Shown here: positions 12,801 to 25,982 of the stretch, one piece after another
Position numbering within the stretch: the stretch's first letter is position 1
How the letters are laid out: every line of letters starts with the position of its first letter
Origin: Purshia tridentata
Taxonomy: Eukaryota; Streptophyta; Magnoliopsida; Rosales; Rosaceae
Direction: 5' to 3'
DNA length: 64,000 bases
Assembly (NCBI GenBank): GCA_003254885.1
Contig: QANT01000207.1
Location: 1 to 64,000, forward strand
The notes under the pieces: generated by a model
Told to the model about the DNA's origin: nothing
The model's database searches: none
The model's input: the letters and a program-made list of their open reading frames with translations, nothing else
Translations under genes and position numbers: made by a program

Positions 12801-14617
12801 TCATATTTGATGGTAGAAAAATTTAAGAATCAAAAAGTGATTTTATGACCATTTTCTCATATGTTTATAATCAAATAAAAATTTGCCTAATCAAGAATTC
12901 AAAGATAAGATACCAAATTAGCATGTTATTTACAACTCTACCTTCATTTGGGACTTAACCATTAGGTCTAACACAAGGTTGTCCCATAGATCCATTGAGG
13001 TATGGTTTTTTAACTCAAAATGTCTCAGTACTATTAATAGTGAATCACTTAATTTATATATTGTAGATTACTGTGTTATATATTGTAAATTATTATGTCA
13101 GTTTTTTATATAAGATTAACTATATCCATCCACACTTATGACTTGTATCAAATTACAAGATCACAAATTTGTTATGCCATGCTAGTAAGAAATGTATTGT
13201 ATAATTCACACAAACTTTATTGTAAAAAGGAGTTTATCCTACAATTCTTTTGCCAGAAAACAGGTTTTATTTGATTTTTAAAAGTGAAATTAGAAAAAAA
13301 GTATGCTCAGGGAAAAGAACATGAAACTTTTCAGTGTCATGAAAATTAAGAAGTATAATAATTGAAGAGTATGTAGCCGTTGTCCTGTGTGTTGTTGCGT
13401 GATACTGAATTCTTTATGAGTAGGACCCTTATTCACAAACGTCCACAACTTTGATACTTTTTAGGCTGCCATCACTTTCCCAACGGTCCTTGAAAGCACT
13501 CCAAATTTCTCAACCATTAAATTTCCACAATTTTTTTTTCTCTGTTGAATCTTTAACTCTGATCAGATTCCATTCCAATTTAGTTAACAAGAACTTCGTA
13601 AAAGGGAATCTGTGCGCTTATTTCACTCACATTTGTGCTTAACACAAAAAGTATCGTAAATTACCATCTTCTTGCATGTGAAAATCTTGCAGTGGATTTT
13701 GTAACATTGGATGAGAGGATGCTTCTCAAAAAAGAGATGCGGAATTGTCCAAATGTAGCATTATATTTTATTTATTTCTATTTCCGTATTAGTTTTATTT
13801 GTTTTTTCTTATAAAAAAATTTCTTATATGAAAATTGAAATTAAATATTAGCCTATAGTATAATAGTTTTGTAATTTGCCTCTGATATGGGGTCCCCTTC
13901 CCCTTTTGCCTCCTTTTGGACCATTCATGATTATCCAACACATTCTTTCATTATAACTGGATGCCGTGGCAATAGCATTGTTTAGCACGGTAATTCAACA
14001 AAAATTTTCTTTACAAATGCTTAGCACTTTTTTTTTGAAGAACAAATGCTTTAAAGCATTTGGATTTGTAAAGCTTCAAAGCAACAAGCTTTGCAAATGC
14101 TTTGAAGTGTGGAGTAGGGTGGATTAAAAGCCAAGCAATAAATCAAACTTAATTAAAATAAAATAGAAAAGGAAGAGAAGAGTAAGAATATGATTAATTA
14201 TTCAAAGTCTTCAGAGAGATAAGATTAGGACACCCCACCATCCCCAAGATACTGACGGAGCTGTCCTCATCCTTTTGCACTTTCCAGAAACATCTGATCA
14301 CTTGATTAGCCCACATAAAAATCCCCATTTAGGCATTATCATCACTAATACTTTTTTTGCCAGGGAATTAAAAAATGGTTTAATATTACTGTGTTAGTGT
14401 TACACAACAAATTAAAGCAAGGCAAGGCTTACTTGATTACTTTTTTTGATACAAAATTTATAGTATTCCAAATAATGAGTTAAAACAATACAACTAAATA
14501 AATGTGAGTGTTTAAGATATCAGATAAGATTATTGCCTTTTCTACTTTTCATCATTTCTTTAACATTGCTTTAAGCATTTAACAGCTCACTAGTCACTAC
14601 TCATAATACTTTTCTTC
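9889..14617. other. Divergent spacer between the SKP1-like and PIP1 genes
   Basis: AT-rich DNA without a gene I can support. Near 10577-10640 a minus-strand stretch ends at a GTACGT donor and is probably the 5'UTR exon of the SKP1-like gene. A small inverted-repeat element lies at 11232-11427. A palindromic CCACGTGG G-box lies at 12438-12445, about 2.2 kb before the PIP1 TATA box. Around 14030-14110 there are short inverted repeats built on GCTTTAAAGC and AAGCTT cores. The rest shows nothing I recognise. Confidence 0.6.
11232..11427. mobile_element. MITE, copy 1 of a family also found at 36296-36480
   Basis: The sequence is clearly alignable to 36296-36480 over about 190 bp. Its ends are imperfect inverted repeats: the start, AATGCTATTCTTATCATATT, pairs with the complement of the sequence just before 11427. 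It encodes no protein, so it is non-autonomous. Target-site repeats are not clear at this copy, unlike the second. Confidence 0.7.
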
Positions 14618-14624
14618 TATAAAT
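14618..14624 (+). promoter_or_regulatory. TATA box of the PIP1 aquaporin gene
   Basis: TATAAAT lies 124 bp upstream of the ATG at 14742, a usual spacing for a plant gene with a leader of about 90 bp. Position and motif are seen; function is inferred. Confidence 0.55.
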
Positions 14625-14741
14625 TTCACTCCAGTGCTTTCTGGACCTTCATAATAGCGCACTCCCAAAACCAAACCCTTCAGCTCTGTAGAGACAGAAA
14701 GCCAAACCAGGGTTCTAGAGAGAGAAAGCCAAACCAAAGAA

Positions 14742-17117
14742 ATGGAGGGGAAAGAAGAGGATGTGAAGCTGGGAGCCAACAAGTTCCCAGAGAGGCAACC
14801 CATTGGGACCTCAGCACAGACAGACAAGGACTACAAGGAGCCACCACCAGCTCCTCTCTTTGAGCCTGGTGAGCTCCAGTCCTGGTCTTTTTGGAGGGCT
14901 GGGATTGCTGAGTTCATAGCCACCTTCTTGTTTCTCTACATCACTGTTTTGACTGTCATGGGTGTGTCTAGAGCTCCCAACAAGTGTGCCTCTGTGGGTA
15001 TTCAGGGCATTGCTTGGGCCTTTGGTGGTACCATCTTTGCTCTTGTTTACTCCACTGCTGGTATCTCAGGTGATCTACTTTGTTTCTCTTTCTCTCTTAT
15101 TTTTGTTTCTTTGGTTTGATCTACTACTTGGTAGGGTTGCTTTTCTTTTGGTGTTTTTTGTTTTTTTAGTTTTGTAAGTTTTTGGGGTTAAATTTGTGCA
15201 GACACGTACATAATTTGTGGTTTGTGAGTTGTTCCTTAAGCTTCTGTTTGATTCCTAGTAAAATGAGGGTGGGAAAATATTAGTGAAAAAAAGAGAGTTC
15301 CTTTTCTTTTTTTCTTTTTTTTTCTGGGAGAACCAAATGGAGGACTAGTGATTTGGTGTGTGGATTTTACACTGTTGGGTTTCTGAAAATTTTTTTGGCC
15401 ATCAGCTTACAGTTGTGTGTTGTTTGTTGATGAAAAACAAAGGAACCACTTATTAAAAGAAAAAAAAAGAAAAAAGTGAATGAGAATGTTAGAGCAAAAA
15501 GGTTTGGATTTGTTAGATGTACAAATTCTGCCTGTTCTTCTTGATGGTTATACTGATCTTTTGTCACTTTGACTTGCATGAGCATATCAGGAAAATAAGG
15601 AAAACGAAAACCTACATCTTTGATATGCCATACAAACTTGAAAGTGTAGAAATTATAATTTTCACTCTCCCCACTAATTTTCCTTTTCTTTTATGGTGCA
15701 GTTTTCACATTTTCTTGCTTTATTTTTATCTAATAATATATAACCATGTGATTGACATTGTAATCTTATATTAATATTATTATTCTGTTGATCATTTGGT
15801 TAGGTGGTCACATAAACCCAGCTGTGACATTTGGTCTCTTCCTAGCAAGGAAGCTATCCCTGACCAGAGCCGTATTCTATATAATCATGCAAAGCCTTGG
15901 GGCAATTGCTGGTGCTGGTGTGGTGAAGGGGTTCCAAAAGACCGAGTATGAGCGCCTGGGTGGTGGAGCTAATGTGGTGAACCATGGCTATACCAAGGGT
16001 GATGGCCTTGGTGCTGAGATTGTTGGCACTTTCGTTCTTGTGTACACTGTTTTCTCTGCCACTGATGCCAAGAGAAATGCCAGAGACTCTCATGTCCCTG
16101 TAAGTATATCTCACTTTTCTGTTCATATCTGGCTTTCGGATTTCCGGATTCATGAAAGTTCAATGCAGGTTGTCTCCTTCTCAATAAATTTTAGTAAATA
16201 TTAAGTGAGTTGCTATTTAAAGCTAATGCACTGAGGCTCATGAATCTGACTTTCTTATGGATTAAAAATTCAATGCACAATGTCAGCTGGTCAACAATCC
16301 TATTATACAGAGAAAATTGGGTAGTGTATTCATTCCTTCCTCAATATACTATTGTACTTTAGTTCGGGAGTGCAAATAGTGGTACTAACTTAGCATGCCG
16401 CTATCCACACACCCACACTGGGGTGCAGGAGTACCTGGGGGGCATGAATCTGCGTGATCATAATCAAATGGTTTAAAATAATCTTTCTTCTGAATTTTAC
16501 TGTTATGAACATATTGATTGTGTCCTTTAAAATGATAGGGTTGAAACTTTCTAAAATAAGAGATTACCATGGCAGTCAGTCAACCTTCTCTGTGATTTAT
16601 GGATCATTGATGCCAAGAGCTAAATAGCTTTTTAATTTTAGCACTTGATGAAATTCTAGAGTACTTTATCAGAACATTGTCTACATTCTTGAAGTATCAC
16701 AGTACATTCTTCCCCTAAGTAGCAGTGTTATCTGTAGCTTTATCAGTTCTCCATTTACTCCGATTATTAAACAACCTTTTATGTATGAATCAAAATGCAG
16801 ATCTTGGCTCCCCTTCCCATTGGGTTTGCAGTGTTTTTGGTGCACTTGGCAACCATCCCCATTACTGGAACTGGCATCAACCCTGCTAGGAGCCTTGGTG
16901 CTGCCATCATCTTCAACAAGGACCATGCATGGGATGATCATGTGAGTAAATTTGTGTGGGGTAAGATCATTTCAAGTTAACATGCACATGTCTTACACCT
17001 TTGATGATTTTGTTGCTTCAGTGGATCTTCTGGGTTGGACCATTCATCGGAGCTGCACTTGCTGCACTTTACCACCAGATTGTCATCAGAGCCATCCCAT
17101 TTAAGACCAGAGAATGA
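14742..17117 (+). CDS. PIP1: Plasma membrane intrinsic protein 1 (PIP1 aquaporin)
   Basis: A tetrameric plasma-membrane water channel (MIP family) with six transmembrane helices. PIP1 isoforms also conduct CO2 or H2O2 and usually need PIP2 partners to reach the plasma membrane. Four exons: 14742-15069, 15804-16099, 16801-16941 and 17022-17117, giving 286 residues, the normal PIP1 length. The long hydrophilic N-terminus ([13 protein letters not shown]) is diagnostic of PIP1 rather than PIP2. Both pore motifs are intact: [11 protein letters not shown] with NPA at 114-116, and [11 protein letters not shown] with NPA at 235-237 followed by the selectivity-filter Arg238. The C-terminus is short ([10 protein letters not shown]), as in PIP1. 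The three-intron structure is that of plant PIPs. The neighbours GPAT, PHT4 and CYP86A match the Arabidopsis PIP1;3/PIP1;4 context as I recall it. Confidence 0.97.
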
Positions 17118-17862
17118 GAACTCCTTTTGTATCTCTCCTCATTTTGCCTTTTCTCTAGTCTGAGTTTGTATCTCTTTCTATCATGTTTTAATGTTAAGAC
17201 TGGAATTGGGTTGTTGATGTGCATAAGTTATTTGGCTTGTTCTATTGTACACCTTTATTATTAATGTGTATACTAGTTATTATGTTAATCTTTGTTTTTG
17301 CATTAGTCTCCAGCAAGTTCTTCTTTTAGGGAGAAATTCTTGCCTATGCACATGACCAATGAATGTGAGATACTTGTTATATATGAGTTTTCATGTGGTA
17401 TCAGTTGCTCTTGGGGCTTGAAAGATTTCATAATGCAGAAAATTACTCTTTTGGGGTTACAGAACCCCCTAATGGTCCATATCTATTTGTACAAATCCAA
17501 AAAGCAGGGGAGCTTGAGTGATCATAGTCTTGCTGTGCATGCATACCATACTCATTGCTCAGGTATTGCTTGAGAGGATTGAGCCAGCAACTGCCTGCAT
17601 TAATCAATCAGCAAACTAATCTGGTGAACTTGTATGTATGCTGATTTAATAAGATATCCCACAACCCTGGCATTTGTCACAATTTTCAAAGATTTTGATT
17701 AATGGTTGTAAACCATATTTTAAAGCCCAAAGCACAGCCTGTGTTTAATGGTTCTGCAAACGTCAAAAAAGCATGCCCTGTGCCATTGGTTTATGACCAG
17801 CATTCAGCTTAGGCATCATTTTGGTATAATGTTTTTGGGAGGTCCATTTTATACTTTTTCAT

Positions 17863-18162
17863 CCATTCATAGTGAGGGGTGCACACGGATCGGTTATTCA
17901 ATTAACAAATTATTATTCATATCCAATTCACAAACCATTATTTATATCCAATTTGTGCTATAGTAATTTTCATATTTATATTTGATCTACCAATTTGAAT
18001 ATCCACAAAATACCATTCATAGTGAGGGGTGCACACGGATCGGTTATCCAATTAACAAATTATTATCCATATCCAATTCACAAACCATTATCTATATCCA
18101 ATTTGCGCTATAGTAATTTTCATATTTATATTTGATCTACCAATTTGAATATCCACAAAATC
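17863..18162 (+). repeat. Tandem duplication, 2 x 150 bp
   Basis: 17863-18012 and 18013-18162 are adjacent direct copies differing at only a few bases. Each begins with CCATTCATAGTGAGGGGTGC, so the duplicated unit includes the left flank and left end of the transposon-like element described at 17874. Confidence 0.92.
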
Positions 18163-18693
18163 GAATCGGATCGGATCGGATAATAGATAATATTTAAATA
18201 ATAACAAAAAATTATTTAGCAATTACACAACATAAAAATTATCTCTCAAATTAATTTAATAGTTACACAATATGAATTTCAAAAATTAAGACAAGCCTCA
18301 AACATAACAAGTTTCTACTTTTTAGTATTTTTAAACTATATACTATATATATTTATAATTTTTATAATAGATTTCATTGGCAAAATAATTTAAAATATTC
18401 TAAAATTATATAGTGACATAAATAGTTTATAAACTATAATGGGGCTTTGATTTATTCTATAATAAGAATTAAATATATACAAACATATATATACTATACA
18501 AAAATTTAATATATATAATTTGCGGATCGGATCAGATATATCTGTGGTTTTCAATATTGATATCCGTATCCAATCCACAAATTGCGAATCGATATCCACA
18601 AATACTGAATTGCGGATTGGATCGGTACAATATCTACAAATTGCGGATCGAATCGGATCAGTAAGCGGATTTTCGATATATTTGTGCACTCCT
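17874..18693. mobile_element. Non-autonomous DNA transposon-like element
   Basis: The left end AGGGGTGCAC and right end GTGCACTCCT are inverted repeats with one mismatch. Near-identical 9-bp flanks lie outside them: ATTCATAGT at 17865-17873 and ATTGATAGT at 18694-18702. The interior is rich in GGATCGGAT-type motifs on both strands near the ends, a subterminal pattern common in plant hAT-like or Mutator-like elements. No transposase reading frame is present. The superfamily is uncertain because the 9-bp flanks carry one mismatch. Confidence 0.55.
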
Positions 18694-19341
18694 ATTGATA
18701 GTATTTAAATGTAATGGTTGACAAGATAAATTCTCTTAATATTTTAAAGATAATAAAATGCTCAAATAAGAATACATTACCGACTATAAATATGAGGAAT
18801 ATTTCAAGTTGGTTCACAAACAAAAAAAGATTTCAAATTCATACATTTATTTACTAACGAAAATTTACGATATGGCACGTAAAAGTTAAGTGACAAGTTG
18901 GATATAAGTAACGTGGTATTTTTAATGATATGGACACCAATTTATGTCATGTGGCCAAAAAACAATAAAAAAAAGTACCAAAACTTAAAAAAACAAAACA
19001 AAAAACCATAAAAATTTGAAACCACTATGTATCCTTCCATTGTATCTTTAAAAATATCACGTCAATTCTGTTCAACATAGCATTTAATATTCTTTTGGAT
19101 TGAAATCTTGATGGGCATGCATACTGTAAGTTTTCGTTATTTAATGTGAATTTGAATTTTTTTTCGTAGACAAATTTGAAATATCCTCCATAGTTAGTGG
19201 TTGTTTTTGTACTTGAGAAAAAAAAAATTTGATTTCGAACTTCTTTAGTGATGTTTTAAAGTAGAAGAAATGAGAGGAAATTGAGAACAAATTTATGAAA
19301 CAAAACACAATAAAAATTAAACAGAAATTAAAAATACAACG

Positions 19342-19375
19342 TGGGCCTTAATGATATAGGGCCTACCCAAGCCCA
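19342..19375. promoter_or_regulatory. Paired Site II (TGGGCC/T) elements before mS23
   Basis: TGGGCC at 19342-19347 and its inverted relative AGCCCA at 19370-19375 lie about 1.5 kb before the mS23 ATG. They sit just ahead of a CT-rich stretch (19385-19500) that looks like a 5'UTR exon followed by a leader intron. Site II elements bound by TCP factors are known to mark plant nuclear genes for ribosomal and mitochondrial proteins, which fits this gene. Confidence 0.45.
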
Positions 19376-20885
19376 AACCCCCTTTCAGCCTTTCTCTTTC
19401 TCCTCACTCACTCTCTCTGTTACTTCAGCTTCTCCCTCCTCCTTGCTGGCACGCACCGTAGCACACCGCCACTAGCAGAGGCACATTCGATTCCACTAGC
19501 AGTCTTTCAATCTCTTGGTTTTCTATTGCTAATATTTATTTTTCATATATTATATATTTGTATCATTTGGTTTCAATCAGTTTATGATGCATATCCAAAT
19601 CTCGAAAATGGACCTTTTTGCTTTGTATTGGTTGCTTTTGTACTCGAATGCTCTTCTATGACTGGCAAATTATACCCATATCAAGGTTCGATTTTTCTTT
19701 GAGTTCTAGTCTTAAAATTGGTTTTTATTTTTTATTTTTTAAGGTTAGCTAGATTAAGAGCAATTTGGGATAGTGGGTTAGCTTCTTTTACCCCTAAAAA
19801 TTTGAGATTTTGGATGATGTTGGTTTCTGGATATGGGTTTTGCTAAATTTGGCTTCAGTTGATTGTCTGCCAGTAATTCCTAAAGAATCTTGATGAGTAA
19901 TGATGGATTTTGCATGGTTTTTTGCTGGTTTTTGTAATTATCTTGGGAACATCTGTTCAATATTTTGTTAGTATCTTGAAGTGGTGATGCGTGATGATGA
20001 CATGATGTCAGGGATAGCTTAAGTGGGGTTTTATTAGACAATGGAGCTTGTTTGTTATGGAATTCTCCTTTTGCTGGAGTATTGGAAAGTCATCCAAATT
20101 CCAAAGATTAATTCTTCTTTTAAGGATTTAGTTTTGTTTAACATTGATCCCTGGTGTTCATCTGAAGCATTATTTCCTACTATTAATGACTTTTCTTTTT
20201 CCCTTTTTTTTTTGTTGCTAACAGATTCTACTCTTTGGTACACTTTTAAATATTTTGTTTTGATTTAATACTTTGTTATCCTCTCGAGTCCAAAATATTT
20301 TTATATCCTTTCAATTTTAGACACTACCTCAATAGGGTTTTTTTTTTTTTAAACTGTACATTTTTGTTTCATACTTGACTATATATATGATATATTTCAA
20401 TATTTGTCAATTTTAAAATGTACCTATCTATGCTTTCTGAAAATGAATGAACTTTTTGATTCATAAATTTTACTTACATCTTCATTTACAGCTAGGATAT
20501 AGTAACATCGTACTGGTATTTTAGCTTTGTATTTGCCCCTCTATACCATTCTTGACTGTTTCTTTGATAACATATCAGACTTGTGTGACAAGATTACTTC
20601 TATTATCATATCGTGCAAACTATGAACAAATAGTGGTAAAAGAAATAACGATAAAGCAAAGCAAAAAAAGTAATGGATTTTACGCAATCAAAAAATAATA
20701 GCCAAATCGAGAGTAAAATTTTGTTTTTGTTTTTTAATAACAGATAAATATTAATATGGAAACACCAAACAGAAGCCCTAAGCTTCTAAATTTCACCAAA
20801 CGGGGTCATGCTGAGTTCATCTACTGCTTTCTAGTTTCTAGGTAGAATAAAATATTTTGCTGGGAGAATCAAAGGGGAGGCAACT

Positions 20886-21848
20886 ATGTCGTTCATGAAA
20901 GGAGATTTACTTACAAGAAGCAGAAAGCTAGTCAAGGGCTTGGCCAAGGCTGAGCCTGTTTGGCTCAAAGCCATGGAACAGTTTGTCCTTCTCTCTCTTT
21001 CACTCACACCATTTGTGATTCCTGAATTTTTTTTATTCTTCGTGAATATAATGTTTAGGAATTTCACAGGACGCCGCCTGTAACATTCCCTCGTGCAGAT
21101 GCGATTCAGAGGATCACTCTCCCAGAGGATGTTTACATAAAGAAGTTTTTTCAGAAGCATCCAGATTCCAAACATGAAGATGCCATCAAGTATAGTATAT
21201 CTTTGTTTTCTGTATGTTTATTTTTGTCTTCATTTTCATGTATTATATCAGCCTATGAGCAATGAGCATGTGAGTTTTGCTCCTTACAAATTACAATTGG
21301 GGCTCATCATAATTTATCATTGGAAGATCAAAGATGTGATTGGTAATTCAGAATTATTAACTTGACTTAGGCATTGTGTTTGGACAGGTTTTGTGGTTTT
21401 AATCCTCCTCCGGCCCGTATATTTGGTCTGCGGGTGCTTGAATTTAAGGAACAGGGGGTTTCTGAAGAGGAAGCAATGGCGGTAGCCGATGTACGTATTT
21501 GGATTTCCTGTCTCTGAATATATATATATATATATATATGTATTTATTCTATGTTTTTCCTAACTATTGTTTCATGTTGTCTTTTAGATGGAATACCGGG
21601 CAGAGAAAAAAGCAAAGAAGAAGGCATATAAAGAATTGAAGAAGCTTGCACGTCTTCAAGGGAAGAGGCCTCCTCCAAACCCATATCCCAGTGCTGTCAA
21701 GGAGATACAAGCTGAGGAGAGGGAGTATGTTCATGACCGTTTTTTCAATCCCAGGATTATCCAAATTGTGAGGAAATTGGAAGAGGAAAGGGCAGCTGAG
21801 ATGCAAGATAGATTCAGAGGAGGAGGAGGAGTAGGAGGTTCCTGGTAA
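20886..21848 (+). CDS. Mitochondrial small ribosomal subunit protein mS23
   Basis: A component of the mitochondrial small ribosomal subunit (mS23 family, related to yeast Rsm25, often annotated 37S ribosomal protein S25 in plants). Four exons: 20886-20980, 21070-21189, 21388-21490 and 21588-21848, giving 192 residues with all phases closing. Exons 1 to 3 are joined within codons, which restores MEQTPPVTFPRADAIQ and HEDAIKFCGFNPPPARIFGL. The start MSFMKGDLLTRSRKLVKGL is basic and lacks acids early on, compatible with mitochondrial import or direct rRNA contact. The C-terminal half is highly charged (EKKAKKKAYKELKKLARLQG) and ends in a Gly-rich tail. Identification rests on the family signature around PPPARIFGLRVLEFKEQG, recalled and not searched. 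The leader probably contains an intron, since the Site II elements and CT-rich leader lie 1.4 kb upstream. Confidence 0.85.
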
Positions 21849-21915
21849 CCTAAAGTGCCATCTTTTGATAATAATTTTGGTCACTTGGCCTTCTGAGGTT
21901 TTTCACATTGGCTTT

Positions 21916-22041
21916 AGCTTTAGAACAAGTATTAGACAACTGTGTTGGAAAGGATTCTTTTCAAATATTTTTTTGCATTCTTTTCTTTAAGCTTTAGAAC
22001 AAGTATTAGACAACTGTGCTGCAAAGGATTCTTTTCAAATA
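21916..22041 (+). repeat. Duplicated 52-bp segment in the mS23 3' region
   Basis: 21916-21967 and 21990-22041 are direct copies with two mismatches, separated by 22 bp. They lie 68 bp beyond the stop codon and are probably within the 3'UTR. Confidence 0.9.
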
Positions 22042-25000
22042 AATTTGTGGAAAATCATTCTATATGGGTGTAAAATCTTCGATTTTGCATGCTTATGTGT
22101 TTTATGAACTGCATTTCCTTCCAGGCCACATAAAACTTTTTTTAATCCCTTCTCAACTAGATATTGCTAGCCTCTGCATTGTTAACCTCAAATGTGTACC
22201 CTTAGTATGGAAAGGAATAATATGCCTTTAGAAGATGAGTATTATGGTCGAATCATGAATGGAATTTGTCAGAAATCATTGCTGTATTTTATCTGTTATG
22301 AAAATGCACATAGGCTGCAAGTCTGTCAGGAATTGGCCTGCTTTATAAGAAATTTAAGAAATATGAGTTTTAAACAATTTTTTTTTTTGGAGGGTTTAGT
22401 CAGATTCTGAAGTGAGTTTAACTTTCTCTAAGGTAAGTTGGTCAGTTTGAGTGAAAAGAAATTTGTGCTTTTAAACTTGACCCATCTCTTTGATTAACAA
22501 GAAATAAAGAAAAACTTGAGAGATACTGATAATATAGGCTATGGATATTTTCATATTAGCTTCTCTCTTTGCTCACTGTTGCATTTTTCTAGCTACCTCC
22601 ACTATTCACTAATAAGAGGAAACACAATGTGGGGCAGTGAGGGTTGGATCAAGGACTGCCATTGTTGCTTGTTAGAAATGTGCTGGGTCGGTGAGTTAAA
22701 TGGTTGAATGTGACAGATAGAATGTAACAACTATTTGATGTATCTATTGATTGTATACATTATCCACCTTTTAACATCTCTTCAAAAAAGTTCTGGCATG
22801 CCTCTGAAAAATTGAGTTCAAATTTATTGTAGGATTCTCCAATCATTCAATGTAAAGAAAGCACATGCATCAGCAAAGTCTATCATTTCATAGATGAATC
22901 TTGACAGGTACCAGTATGTTAGTTTTCATAATGTCAAATTAAATCACAGTACCAACAATTAAGCATGGCAAATTCTAATTTCATTAGAGATGATAAGCAT
23001 TCTCCAAACGCAGGAATGGGATTGTTGATCATTGCATGTATATAAGGCTCACATGACTTTTGATTCCTTTAATGCAAGTAAGCAATGGAATGATCGATCA
23101 GGAATAAGAATAATTCTTATTTCCATCATTCCAATTCTTGATTAATAAATATGCCATAAACATAATGTTCACAATATCAAGAATGTTTATGCGGACAATA
23201 CTAAGTCATTTCGTCAATAATTATTTGGTTTAATAGATGACACTCCGTCAAGAGGTTTTGCATTCATTTATGACAATTAATTAATTAATTTAAAAAATAC
23301 TACCAAAAAGTCACAAGCTAATAAATATGAGTATTATGTTATAAATGTCAATTAAGACTTGCTGCATCAGTTGGTTACAAAAGTCATGTCGACAATTGAA
23401 TAAGTTATACATGTCAATTATATGCCATCAAAGTGGAGATGAGCATTATCTGCATTGATTTGTGCATGGCTTTGTGCACATAAACCATTGTCCAAGAACC
23501 TTCTAACTTGATAATTTTTAGTGTTGCCTAAAGGACTAGAAGTCAAAGTGTACTTCAATTCTGTCACCACCTACCATAATCAATTCCCACCAAAAAACTT
23601 GAACAACTTATAATAAAGTTGTTGCATGTACGTGTTTTTGTATAGGTAGTGTAAATATAGGTAATGTTTCTCTTTTATAGTAGTCTAGTAGGCTAGTATG
23701 TTTTGTTAGACTTAGGCCACACATTCAAATAAGAATTGATATAATTAATTATGATTTAGATTCATATATAATTCAAAAACATTATATGCATGTTAGATTT
23801 TCTTATGAGGAAAGAAGAAAAAAAATAAGAAGGCACTTCAATGAGCATTCACTTGCTAGTTGCTATATACATCAAAAGAGAAATCGATCACTTGCTAAGT
23901 TGCTAGAGATGGGTTGTTAACCTAGATGGGTATGTAGTTTTCCTCAAAAGATGTATAAGAGAAACGAAGTTTAATTACAATTCTTATAAATAATTAATAG
24001 ACTAGAATAAGGTAAAGTACGTAGTAAGTTTTCTAGGCAACCAAACAAATGCTAACATACTTACTTATAATTGCTTGCACGCAGTCTAAAAGTTGAAACA
24101 TACTTATACAAGAGGCTAGTTGAAAATCCTGAAATTGTCTTATATAATTAGAGCAAGAGATGATGAGGGAAGTATAGGGCCACCAATAAAAAGCAGAGAA
24201 ACCCATTGAACTCTTCAAGGCTTCAACTACTCCAACCAACCCCAACAAAATATAAATATATCAATGCTGGATGGGAAGATGATCTAACCTCCAACAGTAC
24301 TCTCCTACTTCATGCACATGCATTTAATTAGTCTTGACTCTTGGGGGAATTTTCTTCCATCACCACAAGTCTTCTTTACAGATATAAAGCAAGCCTACTC
24401 AGCAAACCCATATAAATAGTACTTGTGGGTGTTTAAGTAATTGCAATTTGAATAACTTGGGATGGAAGTATAGGTAGATAGGTCAATAGCTCAATACAAA
24501 AGTAAAATTACGATTAAATGTAACTTGCTCAGAATGCTTATAATTTCCATAAAGAAGCACCAAAGGATCGACTTTTCATAAATGAAAGTCATTAATTTCT
24601 TGTTCCAGCTAGCTTTCACATGCATTATCGTCGCGTTTTGTAAACTTTCTCACATGAGTAAAAGGAAAGCCAGCATATATTAATTGTTGTCAAAAATTTT
24701 GAGGGTGAGGGCAAAATATAGGATTTAAATTAATTATATTATAACTTGTGAAAACTTATCAACCCAAAAAATAATTAAGATCCAATATGCTTCTTCTTTT
24801 TTATTTTTTGCTATTTAGCATATCATAACTTAAACGTTAAAACTCAAACTCAAGAGAAATTCTCTTATAAATATGGGAAAAAAATAGGCATAGAATGAAA
24901 TATCGTGAACCAACAACAGTATGAGACCAGAAGTTGAGGCATGTTTAATGCATCAACATCTGGTCCCAATCTCATTATCGTCTAATGCATCATTGGTCTC

Positions 25001-25982
25001 ACAGCGTTTTTTGCGGTGAGCCTATTTAATGATCACTTGAAGTGGATGTGCATGTGAGGTTTAAATATAAACTTAAGTAGCTTCAGGCATGTCGGTGAGT
25101 TATTTAATTTATTGATAATTAAGTTGAATATAATTACCTAGTTACCAGTCTATCCAAATACCCCATTATCATTGAGTACCATGAGTTATTATATCATTAA
25201 TAGATTTAAAAATTTCCACTAATATTAAGAGTCTTTTGCAATTTTCTCCGACCATTGTTATGTGAAAATATCGTTTACACCCCATCCCATTAAATAATTT
25301 AAAAGGTTAGATTATTATAGTTACTATATATTAATTACTTTCATTTTATATAGTACTCACTTTCTGTTAGCTTAATTGATGTGGATCGATATACTGTAGG
25401 TTTATTCCCCATATACAGATTAAGTTTTCAGGGCATATCAAATCAGTGATTGTCTAATATATATGTTACACATAAATTGAGAGTGTGTGATGCTTTAGTT
25501 ATTATAATGACATGTTAACCTCGTTCAAACTGAGTGCAAATTTGGTATCCGTTCCGGTACTAGAACTTTAATTAAAATTATTGAAAGAGATTGAGAAAAG
25601 AGAGTGAGAAATAGAAAGAGATTGAAGTTTAATGTATGTAGCTAATTACCTAGCTAAATTCTTTTAAAGGACAATGTAAACACACCAATCTAAAGAGTCA
25701 ATATATAGCTAGCCAAAAATGCAGCTTGATTAATGTCATAGATTTTCAACCCCAACCCCAACCATACTTGCAGCCAAAAAATGCAAAATACTTTTCACAA
25801 AAACATTAAATACTACATAGTCCACCTCATAAATTGGTGGGCCCATGTAATTTCAGCCCCAACTCCCTCATTTAAAACCCAAGCTTTCCCTCCCTCTCAC
25901 CACTCCACTCAATCTCCACCCATAAAAGTCACGCGCGCGTCTCAGAGAGAAAAAAAGCGCGAGTGCTTCGTAGTTTCGAACC
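22042..25982. other. Long AT-rich spacer upstream of the GPAT gene
   Basis: Nearly 4 kb in which I see no gene, RNA gene or clear transposon. The final 120 bp carry a TTTAAAACCC TATA-like motif near 25870 and a CT-rich leader reaching the GPAT ATG. Base composition shifts abruptly from AT-rich to GC-rich at about 25930. Confidence 0.6.

Larger units (their letters stand above)
17118..19341. other. Spacer between PIP1 and mS23
   Basis: The first 700 bp are 3'UTR and unremarkable sequence. A non-autonomous DNA element with an internal 150-bp tandem duplication fills 17863-18693. The remainder is AT-rich, with no ORF of coding character. Confidence 0.6.
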
